NCBI GenBank assembly: GCA_023416735.1
Contig: JAEZGX010000019.1
Span: 124,001 to 188,000, forward strand
Direction of reading: 5' to 3'
From: Verrucomicrobiota bacterium
Lineage (GTDB): Bacteria; Verrucomicrobiota; Verrucomicrobiia; Opitutales; Opitutaceae
Length of the DNA stretch: 64,000 bases
Shown here in pieces: positions 1 through 7,881 of this stretch (the first letter of the stretch is position 1; every line of letters starts with the position of its first letter). The notes below the pieces were generated by a model. It made no database searches, had not been told where the DNA came from, and saw only the letters and a list, made by a program, of their open reading frames with translations. The position numbers were made by a program, and so were the translations under genes.

Positions 1-1911
1 GTAGGAGCCCAGCGTCACGGGATCGGGAGCGGACCGGGCGCCGGTGCAGTCGAGCTCGGTGAGGACGTAATCGGAGACGAGCCGGCGCGCCTCACGAACG
101 TAGAGCGCAGGCGGCCAGTGATTCGTATCCACAAACTCATCACGCGCGAGGCCCCAGTGGGAGGCTTCGGTGCGGAGCTTTTCCGGCACGCGCGGGTCGT
201 TGGCGAGGAACCAGAGCAAGCCGAGCTGGTAGTCGCGGTGTTCGCGCCAGAGGCGGATGCGTTCGGCGTCGCTCGCCTCGGCCCAGCGGTGACTGCCGCC
301 GACGTAGTCCGTGGAGAAATACACGCGATTGTTGGTGTCCGTCTTCCGGTTGGGCATCGGCGTCAGGGAATAGACGTGGTTGAGCCGCAGATTGGGGCGG
401 GCGAGGCTGTGGCGGAGGATGACCTCGTAGTTGAGCGGATCGTAAGTCGCGGGCTTGGCGATCGGCACGCGGTTCTCCGGAAGATCGGTGAGGCAGAGGC
501 GGAAGTTGAAAGCCTGCGTCTGGTCGTCGCCCTCGCCGTTGACGCCATGGCTTGGGCGGATGCGAGGGAGGAGGCCACTGGCGGGATTGCCGGGCTCGCG
601 CCACGGACTCACGTGCGCGGTGCGTTCGACCGGGGCGAGTTGGATGCCGTTGAGCGTTTCGCCGTAGAGGGAATTGGGTTCGCGGCCGACGCGATAGGAG
701 GCGCCGGCGGCGGCGAGAAGGTCGCCCTCGTAGGTGGCGTCGATATACGTCTGGGCGCGGAACTGGCGAAGGTCGGTGGTGGCGAAGGAAACGATTCGCG
801 TGTTCTCTTTTTGGATACCCCGCTGGCGGTCGAGCGCGGCGCCGAGGAGGACGTCGACGTTGGCCTCTGCGAGCATGTCTCTGAGGATTTTCGAAGCGAC
901 ATGGGGTTCGAAGAACCACTGGAGCTGGAGCGCCTCGGTGTAGATCAGCGGATGTCGCGGAAGATAACTGGCGCGGGTCTCGGATTTCCAGGCGTCAGGC
1001 TTCTGGTAGTAGTCGAAAACGCGGCGGTAAAATTCCCGTGCGATGCCGCCGACCGTGTAGCGATGGCCGGCGTCGGTCGCGCCGAGCCCGCCGGTGGTGA
1101 GCCCGCCGAGATGGCGGCTGGGCTCGAGCAGGAGGACGCGTTTACCCATGCGCGCGACCTGGATGGCAGCCATGGCGCCGCCGGCGGTGCCGCCGTAAAC
1201 CAAAACATCGGTTTCGCGCACGGGAAGACGATCGGCGGGAAGGCCGAGGGCTTGAAGGATGGCGGGAAGAACGAAACGCGCATAGCCGGCGGCGTTGGGG
1301 TGAACGCCGTCGGGAACGTAGCGGTTGAACCCGGCTTCGGCCGCGTCGCGCAGGAGGCCGTTCCACGTGATGGAATGATCGATGAGCAGGAGGCCGCGCT
1401 CTTTCGCCGCGTCGCGGTAGATTTGCTGGTAGGTGTCCTGATCGCGTCGCTCGCTGCGATGCCCCGGAGGATGGCCGATCGCGGGATTCATCACCTGAAT
1501 GATGATTTCGCATTCGGGCAGGGCAGAGGTAATGCGATCGAGGATACGATCGACGTTCGCCTTTACCTGCGCTGGCGAGAGCCCATAGCGGACGACGGCG
1601 TCGTTGATCGCGAACTCGATGAACACGGCGTCGGGTCGGTGTGCGATGACGTTGGACTCAACGTGGGCGGCGCCCCATTCGGAGCTCTGGCCGCCTTTCG
1701 CGCCGTTGGTGATTTTGACGAGGCCGGGGAAACGGGTTGCGAGCGCGTGTTCCAGCTGAGGAACCCAGGCGCCGCTTTTGGAGAGGCTGGTGCCGAAAAC
1801 GACGATGTGCTGGGGGCGGCCCGATTCGAGCGCGGTGACAAAACGGGCGGGTGCGGCGGTGGTGGCGAGCGCGGTCGAAAGGAGGCCGGCCGCTAAGAAT
1901 AGAAAACGCAT
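1..1911 (-). CDS. Secreted SGNH hydrolase fused to FAD-dependent oxidoreductase (C-terminus beyond window)
   Basis: The reverse strand reads open from ATG at 1911 to the window edge (637 codons, no stop). Residues 1-20 form a signal peptide. Residues 35-225 carry the SGNH/GDSL esterase blocks: GTSLS with Ser42, a block II Gly at NGAKGG (69-74), FAIND with Asn103, and DGVHPNAAGY with Asp201 and His204. From about 235 a second domain begins with the Rossmann motif YGGTAGGAMAA, then HLGGLTTGGLGATDAG and the IDATYEGDLLAAAG motif of the FAD_oxidored (PF12831) family. SGNH enzymes often deacetylate glycans, and this FAD family sits in glycan loci, so the fusion may de-esterify and then oxidise a sugar; that is inference. 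A promoter should lie in 1912-2220. Confidence is high for both domains and low for the substrate. Confidence 0.9.
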   Translation of the reverse strand, partial: MRFLFLAAGLLSTALATTAAPARFVTALESGRPQHIVVFGTSLSKSGAWVPQLEHALATRFPGLVKITNGAKGGQSSEWGAAHVESNVIAHRPDAVFIEFAINDAVVRYGLSPAQVKANVDRILDRITSALPECEIIIQVMNPAIGHPPGHRSERRDQDTYQQIYRDAAKERGLLLIDHSITWNGLLRDAAEAGFNRYVPDGVHPNAAGYARFVLPAILQALGLPADRLPVRETDVLVYGGTAGGAMAAIQVARMGKRVLLLEPSRHLGGLTTGGLGATDAGHRYTVGGIAREFYRRVFDYYQKPDAWKSETRASYLPRHPLIYTEALQLQWFFEPHVASKILRDMLAEANVDVLLGAALDRQRGIQKENTRIVSFATTDLRQFRAQTYIDATYEGDLLAAAGASYRVGREPNSLYGETLNGIQLAPVERTAHVSPWREPGNPASGLLPRIRPSHGVNGEGDDQTQAFNFRLCLTDLPENRVPIAKPATYDPLNYEVILRHSLARPNLRLNHVYSLTPMPNRKTDTNNRVYFSTDYVGGSHRWAEASDAERIRLWREHRDYQLGLLWFLANDPRVPEKLRTEASHWGLARDEFVDTNHWPPALYVREARRLVSDYVLTELDCTGARSAPDPVTLGSY

Positions 1912-2271
1912 GAACCCGATGCGGCTGCGGAATGGATCGTGGCCCGTGAATTGGACGATGGCCGGAGATCCGTTGGCTCGGTTCGGGGTAAGGGAGGGGG
2001 TCATGCGAAAGGCTGGAGCAGAGGCGCGGTCGCCGCTGGCGGGGTTCATGGGGGGGCCGAGGGAATGCGGATCGGTGCCGGGGAAAAAACTGCGGCTGAT
2101 TTAAGAGATGCCGCGTGCGTTAAAACCGTCTGCGAGAAGAACGACGGATCGACTTATCGTGTCGCTCGGATCGTTCGTCGAAGAACCTGAAAGCTGGCCG
2201 ACAGGTGGGGGCGGGAAATTTCCCACAACACCGGGACGATGAGTCCCGGCGTTGTGGGAAGGATGCGGACT
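1912..2271. other. Intergenic region upstream of the SGNH-FAD gene
   Basis: This 360-bp gap separates the start of the SGNH-FAD gene from the stop of the TonB-receptor gene; both are transcribed leftward. It holds the terminator hairpin at 2221-2259 and presumably the promoter for the gene at 1911. I see no convincing -35/-10 pair and no protein-coding frame with family features. CGAC-N7-GTCG near 2152-2166 resembles the local operator but has the wrong spacing. Confidence 0.5.
2221..2259 (-). terminator. Rho-independent-type hairpin after TonB receptor
   Basis: Arms 2221-2237 and 2243-2259 (17 bp with one mismatch) surround a 5-nt loop, directly downstream of the receptor stop at 2272. On the reverse strand the stem is followed by AAATTT and then C-rich sequence, so the T-tract is short. 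Confidence 0.7.
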
Positions 2272-4566
2272 TTAGAAGCTGAGGTTGTAGCTCAGGCGGC
2301 CTTCGAAACCGTAGTTAAGACGGCCGGTGTTCGTATAGTATTGTTTGTCGGTGATGTTGCTCAGGTTGAGAGCAACCTTGTTGACGGTCTTGCCCACCTT
2401 CCACCGGTAATTGACGAACCAGTCGGCGAGGACGATGCCCGGACGCCACACGGCATTGATGGTGGCGGTCTCGTAGTTAACGAGGAACTCGCTTTGGGCG
2501 CGCAGGCCGAGGCCGGTGGTAACCTTCCATTGAGGAATCTGGTAGCGCACGGTGAGCGACCCGTTCCATTCGGCGACGTATTGAAGCGGCAGGCCGAGGG
2601 CAAACCGGTCGTCGGCTTTATCGGTGTTGGAGTCGGTATAGCCGACCGCAGCCTGGATGGTCAGATTGGGGAAGGGTTTGATGAAGGCGTTGGCATCGAT
2701 GCCTTGAGCGGAGTTCTTGTTATTGACGAGGTAGCGCGGAATGCCCTGTCCGGCCGCGATGAAGTCGGGATTGGCGCTGCGCACGTTCTCCAGCTCGATG
2801 ATATACGCGGAAATGGTATAACCGGCCTTGCCTTCGTTGATATTGCCCTTGAGCCCGATCTCGTAGCCGAAGCTCTCTTCGGGCGGCACGAGCTCGTCGA
2901 TACCGTCGTCCACGGTGCTGGACGGTTCGAAGCCCGTGCTGAGGCTGGTGTAGAGAAGCAGTTTCTCGCCAGCGAGTTTGTAGTTCACGCCGAAGGAGTA
3001 GGTGACGGCGGCGTCGGAGAGCGTGCCAGAGGCACGGTTCATCCGGCTGTTGTCGTAGGTGTCGTCATAGTAGTCGAGCCGACCGCTGGCCATGGTGGCG
3101 AGTTTATCGTCGAGCATGGACGCGCGATAGCTGAGCAGGGCGCCGGCGGTGAATTTTTCCCACGTATAGTCGGCGTTCCTGGTTTTGATATTGTCGAAGT
3201 TGTAAACGCCATAGCCGCCGGTGTTGACCGGCTCGTCGGTCCATTGCCCGGCTTCGCGGCCGAGGGAGAGACGTCGTCCGGCAAAGGTGGTGGGGAGCTG
3301 GTCGGGGCCGGTGCCGCCGGCGGTGTAGGCGCCGAGGAGCTGGAGGTCGTCGCGGGTGAAAAACGCGGAGTCGACGGCCGCGAGAATGCGATGCGTGACG
3401 TTGCCGGTGTCGATCCTGGCGAGCAGATCCATCTGGCCGGCGTAGTTCTTTTCGTCCTGGTGCTGACGGAAAGGCCGGCGGTCATTGGTGCCGACGTAAA
3501 TGCCGGAGGCGGCGTAGCGATATTGATCGCCGCCGGACCAACGGTCCTTGTCGGTCACCTTGGAGTAAGTCTGGAAGGCGGTGCGGAAGGCGAGCGTGGG
3601 ACTGATGCGATGCTCGAAGAGCAGATTCAGGCCGTAGTAGTCGGCTTCGCGTTCGTTCTGCGGACCGTAGGCGGAGTAGTCGCCGATGCCGCGCCAGTGG
3701 CGGATGCCCTTGGTGGGATCGCCCGTGAGGAACGGGAGGTCGTCCGGGAAGGCGCGCGCGCCGGTCGTGGGCGGAAGCAGAATGATGCCGCCCGCCGAGT
3801 CCTGGGTGCGCTCGGGCTGGTATTCGAACGTCGCGGAGAGAGACGTGTTGGCGGAGAACTTATAGAGGAACGAGAGGCCGAAATAGAGTTTCTCGTTGCC
3901 CCGGATGTAGTTTTCGTGGGCTGGCTTGGCGTGCTGATATTCCGCGTAGGCGTAATAATATAGCTTCTTGTCGATCAACGGACCAGAGCTGGTGGCGTTG
4001 AAACGGCGGAAGTTGTCGCTGCCGTAGGTGGCGGAGGCGGTGTGCTTCGGTTTCAACGTGGGGCGGCGGGAAGTCTTGTTGATGATACCGCCGGGGGTGG
4101 CGCGTCCGTAGAGAGTGGAGAGCGGTCCCTTGATGATTTCCGTTTGAAGCGTGTTGGACGGAGTGCCCGGCATGGCGTATTGGAAGCCGTCGCGGGTGAT
4201 GAGGGCGTTGAAGCCGCGCACGCGATACCCCGTGGAGGTGCCGGTGTTGGTCGTGGCAGCGGAGACGTAGCCGAGCAGGTCGTCGTCGTTGAACAACTGG
4301 AAGTCGTTCACGAAGTCCTCGGTGAAGACCTGAATCGAGAAGGGGATGTTGATGATTTTATCCCCCGTGCGAGTTCCGGCGATGGCTTCGGTCGCAATGT
4401 AGGTATCGTCGAGCTGGTCGGCGGTCACCTGGAATTCGGAAAGCGTCACCACCTCGTCGGAAGATGAACCTCCTCCTGGTTGAGCCAGGGTGGCCTGAGG
4501 TAAAAACGCACTTATAGTCAATACAAGTGCCGCAACGCTGAGCGATGGAGCGGGATGGGGTTTCAT
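2272..4566 (-). CDS. TonB-dependent outer-membrane receptor
   Basis: This 764-residue protein imports a ligand across the outer membrane using TonB energy. Residues 1-29 are a signal peptide ending ATLAQ. Residues 39-47 read VVTLSEFQV, an N-terminal signature common in verrucomicrobial receptors. A plug follows (about 55-180, with SIQVFTEDF, GYRVRGFNA and LYGRATPGGIIN), then a beta-barrel ending in the aromatic SYNLSF. The barrel has the layout of siderophore or glycan receptors; no SusD partner is adjacent. The ATG at 4566 has no clear Shine-Dalgarno sequence. A 19-bp perfect palindrome (4621-4639) about 55 bp upstream may be its operator. It follows the FAD-GH92-DUF1080 operon in the same direction after a 177-bp gap, so it is probably a separate unit. 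The family call is secure; the ligand is unknown. Confidence 0.93.
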   Translation of the reverse strand: MKPHPAPSLSVAALVLTISAFLPQATLAQPGGGSSSDEVVTLSEFQVTADQLDDTYIATEAIAGTRTGDKIINIPFSIQVFTEDFVNDFQLFNDDDLLGYVSAATTNTGTSTGYRVRGFNALITRDGFQYAMPGTPSNTLQTEIIKGPLSTLYGRATPGGIINKTSRRPTLKPKHTASATYGSDNFRRFNATSSGPLIDKKLYYYAYAEYQHAKPAHENYIRGNEKLYFGLSFLYKFSANTSLSATFEYQPERTQDSAGGIILLPPTTGARAFPDDLPFLTGDPTKGIRHWRGIGDYSAYGPQNEREADYYGLNLLFEHRISPTLAFRTAFQTYSKVTDKDRWSGGDQYRYAASGIYVGTNDRRPFRQHQDEKNYAGQMDLLARIDTGNVTHRILAAVDSAFFTRDDLQLLGAYTAGGTGPDQLPTTFAGRRLSLGREAGQWTDEPVNTGGYGVYNFDNIKTRNADYTWEKFTAGALLSYRASMLDDKLATMASGRLDYYDDTYDNSRMNRASGTLSDAAVTYSFGVNYKLAGEKLLLYTSLSTGFEPSSTVDDGIDELVPPEESFGYEIGLKGNINEGKAGYTISAYIIELENVRSANPDFIAAGQGIPRYLVNNKNSAQGIDANAFIKPFPNLTIQAAVGYTDSNTDKADDRFALGLPLQYVAEWNGSLTVRYQIPQWKVTTGLGLRAQSEFLVNYETATINAVWRPGIVLADWFVNYRWKVGKTVNKVALNLSNITDKQYYTNTGRLNYGFEGRLSYNLSF

Positions 4567-4620
4567 GGTTATAGTTAGTTCAGGGTTGATGCTGGTAACT
4601 TATCGAACAGGAGGGGTGAA

Positions 4621-4639
4621 CGATGTGTTATACACATCG
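4621..4639. promoter_or_regulatory. 19-bp perfect palindrome upstream of TonB receptor (candidate operator)
   Basis: CGATGTGT-TAT-ACACATCG is an inverted repeat with 8-bp perfect arms and a 3-bp centre, located 55-73 bp upstream of the receptor ATG. On the receptor strand the centre contains TATAAC, which could be a -10 box, so binding here would block transcription. It differs from the TGACCTATGTCA motif of this island, so a different regulator is implied. Confidence 0.55.
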
Positions 4640-4743
4640 GGTAGTAGTAGGTGGTGCGGGGCGGTGATGAGGCCGCCGCACGACGCGGATTGAACCTTTG
4701 GCTGGGTCGTCATGGGTCGTGTTTGGGTTTGGGGGGAAGAGAT

Positions 4744-5433
4744 TCAGGGAAGCGGCTTGAACTTGAGATTACGGAACTCGATGGGGTTGAACTCGGCCTC
4801 CAAGCCGACGTGGCCGTAAAGGGTGGGGCAGGCGTCGGTGCGCGCGACGACGTGGCCGTTGATCCACAGCGTGAGCTCCGAGCCGCGGCAGGTGATTTCC
4901 ATGGCGTTCCACTCTCCGGCCGCGCGGAGGAGTTGGGGATGCCGCTGGCCGGCACTCAGTCGACGGGGTTTGGGGGCGTCTGCCGCAGGGAACTGGCCGA
5001 AGAGCATGCCGAGGCCGCTTGGGGCGAGCTGGGCTTGATACCAAGCGGAGGCGTCCGGGAGGGTGCGCACGAAGGCGCCTGAGTTGGGTTTGGCGGGAGA
5101 GCCAATGTAGCGGAATTCGAGGCGAAAGATGCCGTCGCGGCGTGGCGTGCGATGAAGCAGCATCTCGTGAATGCCTGTGGCTTCGCAGCGAAGAATGCCC
5201 GTCGAAGGATCGTAAGACCACGGATTGGTCTGTCCCATCGCACGGCGGGCGGGATATTCGTGGCGTTGCCAAGCAGCCAGACCGTCCTCCGCGAGCAGAT
5301 CGATCCAGGCGGCGGAGGAAAGGTCGAACGCCGCTGGTGTTTGCTCTGGGAGCGAAGAAGGCGACGAGGCTGCTCCCAGAAGCGCGGTGGTGGCGAGGAG
5401 CAGTAGGAACGGCAGGAGACGGGGTGCTCTCAT
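4744..5433 (-). CDS. DUF1080 (3-keto-disaccharide hydrolase family) secreted protein
   Basis: The 229-residue protein starts with a signal peptide (1-21, LLPFLLLLATTALLG). The rest is a LamG-like jelly roll of the DUF1080/PF06439 family. Visible family features include FRLEFRYIGSPAKPNSGAF (N/SG motif before the beta-strand core), EWNAMEITCRG, LTLWINGHVV and the C-terminal IEFRNLKFKPL. Family members cleave or eliminate 3-keto-glycosides in the periplasm or outside the cell. It is the third gene of the leftward operon (FAD oxidoreductase, GH92, this gene), 30 bp after the GH92 stop. That context favours action on an oxidised glycan fragment. The catalytic assignment is by family only. Confidence 0.88.
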   Translation of the reverse strand: MRAPRLLPFLLLLATTALLGAASSPSSLPEQTPAAFDLSSAAWIDLLAEDGLAAWQRHEYPARRAMGQTNPWSYDPSTGILRCEATGIHEMLLHRTPRRDGIFRLEFRYIGSPAKPNSGAFVRTLPDASAWYQAQLAPSGLGMLFGQFPAADAPKPRRLSAGQRHPQLLRAAGEWNAMEITCRGSELTLWINGHVVARTDACPTLYGHVGLEAEFNPIEFRNLKFKPLP

Positions 5434-5463
5434 GGCATTGGTGGGGTAGGGGGCTCGGTCGGG

Positions 5464-7875
5464 TCATCGGCCGCGTCGCACGGCGCGGGAAGTGAGAGCC
5501 GCTGCCGCCGCTTTTCCGTGCCCCTCGGAGAAAGGAGGGTGGGACGCGCGTGCACCGGCGCTCAGCCCATGCGAGGAGAGCGAGAACGGGGCGGCGAGTC
5601 GTCCACGAGCGGCAGCGGCTCGCGAGTTGTTGGAGAGGTGAAAGGTGAGGTGACCGCCGGCGGCGATGGCAGCGTGAGAAAGCTCAAGGCTTTCATGCGC
5701 GCGACCGTTGAGCGTGATGTCGGAGGTGTAGCACGCGTTGGCGACGTCGCCTTTGGCTTCGATCACGAACGTTTTTCCGGTGCTGAGACGAAGGGTGGCG
5801 CGCGGGAAGCGCGGCGCGCCGAGGACGTAAGCCGGATGGCCGACGGCGACGGGATAGAATCCGAGCGCGCTCAACACATACCAGGCGGCCATGGAACCGT
5901 TGTCCTCGTCGCCGGGGAAACGCAGCGGCGAGTAGAGTTCGTCGAGGGTGCGACGGACCCAATACTGCGTGCGATCGGGGCGACCCGCGTAGGTGTAGAG
6001 ATAGAGAACGTGATGGACGGGCTCGTTCGAGTGCGCGTATTGGCCGAAGTCGACGGCGGCCATTTCGGTCATCTCGTGGATCTCGTGCGAGTAGCGGCCG
6101 GTTTCAAAACGCGGCGGAAGCGCGAGCATGCGATCAAGCTTGGCGACGAATTTCTTCGGGCCGCCCATGAGTTCGACCAATCCGGCCACGTCGTGCGGAG
6201 CGGCCCAGGTGTGCTGCCAGGCGCTGCCCTCGATGTAATCGATCGACCATTCGAACTCGCGGAAAGGCTCGCGCCATTTGCCGTTCGCGAGCCGGCCGCG
6301 GAGGAAGCCGGTGCGGGGTTCGAAAACGTTTCGGAAGTTGCCGGCGCGGAGGGCAAACTCTCGCGCGTCGTCGACGTGGCCAAGTGCAGCGGCGAGTTGG
6401 GCGACACCGAAGTCGGCGTGAGCGTAATCGGTCGTGCGCGCAACCGAATGGTCCACGCGGTCGGACGGCACGAAGCCCAGGCGCAGATAGTGACCGAGTC
6501 CGAAGCGACCGCGGTCGGGAGCGGGGGAGACGCACGTCGCGTCGTGCCGGACCGCGGCGTAGGCCGTCTTCGCATCGAAATTTCGGATACCTTTCAGGAG
6601 GGCGTCGGCGAAAACGAGCGGGCTGTGCGATCCGACCATGCAGGCGCGGTAGCCGGGGCAAAGCCAGTTGGGCAGCCAGCCGCCCTCGCGGTAGGTGTTG
6701 AGCCAGCCCTCGATCATGTCGCCGACGAGATCGGGATCGAGGATCGTCAGCAGCGGAAGCAGAGCGCGGTAGATGTCCCAGAAACCGCTGTCGGTGTAGA
6801 AGGGACCTGGATACACGCGGCCGTCGTGCGGGCTATAATGCACGCGTTGGTCGCGCTGATCGAACTCGTGCCACTGGCGCGGGAATTGGAAGCAGCGGTA
6901 GAGGCAACCGTAGAAGGTGCGGCGCTGATCTTCGGTGGCGCCGTCGAGAGCGATCACGTTGAGCCGGCGATCCCAGGTGGAGCGAGCGGCGGAGTGCAAG
7001 GCGTCGAACGATTGCGAGCCGAGCTCGCGGCGCAGGTTGAGCAGGGCCTGATCGCGGCTGATGAAGGATGTGGCGATGCGAACCGTGACGCGGCGGTTGG
7101 GGGGAAGGCGCAACTTGAGTGAAACGCCGATGGTGGTGCCGGAGCCCTCGGGGGTAGTGACGGGCGTCTCGAATCGCTCGGTGGCGAGGATCGGTGCGCT
7201 GATCTCGGCGACGAAATGGCAGCCAAAATTTTTGGGGACGCCGCCCTGGTTCGAGGTGGAGATGCCGTAAACGAGACGGCGGGCGCGGTCGACGCGCAGG
7301 ATCTCGCCTTCGGCGAGCTTGAATGCGAGCCAGGCGGGCTGGTCGCTTTCGTAAGTGAAGCGAAAGCACGCGCCGCGTTCGGTGGGTGTCAGCTCGGCGA
7401 GGATGCCGTGTCGCAGCAAGCGCGTGCGGAAATAATGCGGACGCGCGACGGTTTCGTTTTTGCGATAAGACGATTCGGAGTCAGCGATGGACGTCGGTGC
7501 TTTGGCGCCGGACGCCGGCATGACGAGGAAGTGGCCGTAGTCGGCCATCCACGGGCTCGGCTGATGCGTGCCGCGGAAACCTTGGATTCGTGCGGCGCTG
7601 TATTCAAAGGCCCAGCGGCCCTCGCCGGTTTGCGGAGTCCATCCGATCATGCCATGCGGCGCGACCACGAGCGGCAGCGTGTTTCCGGTGGAGAAGCCGT
7701 GGTGCGAATCGGTGCCCTGGAAGGTATTGACCTCATCGGCCAGCGAAGGCGTGACCGTGGAACGCCGCGCGCGAGGGCGAGAGGCGCGTTTCGAGGAAAT
7801 CGAGCGCAAGATGCCTTTGAGCGGGGATGAACTCGCTCCGTTGGCCGCTTGATCGGGAAGAAAAGCAGAACTCAT
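5464..7875 (-). CDS. GH92-family alpha-1,2-mannosidase-like glycoside hydrolase
   Basis: This 803-residue protein matches glycoside hydrolase family 92, calcium-dependent exo-alpha-mannosidases. N-terminal domain hallmarks are GTDSHHGFSTGNT (54-66) and GTHQPSPWMADYG. The catalytic domain has DSGFWDIYRALLPL, the HEIHEMTEMA segment, and the loop near 655-676 (GDEDNGSMAAWYVLSALGF) with its conserved Asp residues, then VLGAPRFP and the C-terminal YTSDITLNGR. The first 45 residues are polar and Arg-rich, with no recognisable signal peptide, which is odd for a gene flanked by two secreted proteins. The ATG lies 6 bp after the FAD-oxidoreductase stop, so the genes are co-transcribed. Mannosides are the likely substrate; the exact linkage is not visible. 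Confidence 0.9.
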   Translation of the reverse strand: MSSAFLPDQAANGASSSPLKGILRSISSKRASRPRARRSTVTPSLADEVNTFQGTDSHHGFSTGNTLPLVVAPHGMIGWTPQTGEGRWAFEYSAARIQGFRGTHQPSPWMADYGHFLVMPASGAKAPTSIADSESSYRKNETVARPHYFRTRLLRHGILAELTPTERGACFRFTYESDQPAWLAFKLAEGEILRVDRARRLVYGISTSNQGGVPKNFGCHFVAEISAPILATERFETPVTTPEGSGTTIGVSLKLRLPPNRRVTVRIATSFISRDQALLNLRRELGSQSFDALHSAARSTWDRRLNVIALDGATEDQRRTFYGCLYRCFQFPRQWHEFDQRDQRVHYSPHDGRVYPGPFYTDSGFWDIYRALLPLLTILDPDLVGDMIEGWLNTYREGGWLPNWLCPGYRACMVGSHSPLVFADALLKGIRNFDAKTAYAAVRHDATCVSPAPDRGRFGLGHYLRLGFVPSDRVDHSVARTTDYAHADFGVAQLAAALGHVDDAREFALRAGNFRNVFEPRTGFLRGRLANGKWREPFREFEWSIDYIEGSAWQHTWAAPHDVAGLVELMGGPKKFVAKLDRMLALPPRFETGRYSHEIHEMTEMAAVDFGQYAHSNEPVHHVLYLYTYAGRPDRTQYWVRRTLDELYSPLRFPGDEDNGSMAAWYVLSALGFYPVAVGHPAYVLGAPRFPRATLRLSTGKTFVIEAKGDVANACYTSDITLNGRAHESLELSHAAIAAGGHLTFHLSNNSRAAAARGRLAAPFSLSSHGLSAGARASHPPFSEGHGKAAAAALTSRAVRRGR

Positions 7876-7881
7876 GAAAAA

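Noticed and set aside
118..1896. Long forward open frame (592 codons) opposite the SGNH-FAD gene
   Set aside because: The reverse strand encodes a clear two-domain protein; the forward frame has no family motifs and is a product of GC-rich codon bias.
2150..2168. Possible fifth operator copy (CGAC-N7-GTCG) upstream of the SGNH-FAD gene
   Set aside because: The spacing between half-sites is 7 instead of 4 and the centre does not match the other four sites.
2239..3963. 574-codon forward frame opposite the TonB receptor
   Set aside because: Val/Gly/Ala-rich antisense shadow; the receptor on the reverse strand has signal peptide, plug and terminal Phe.
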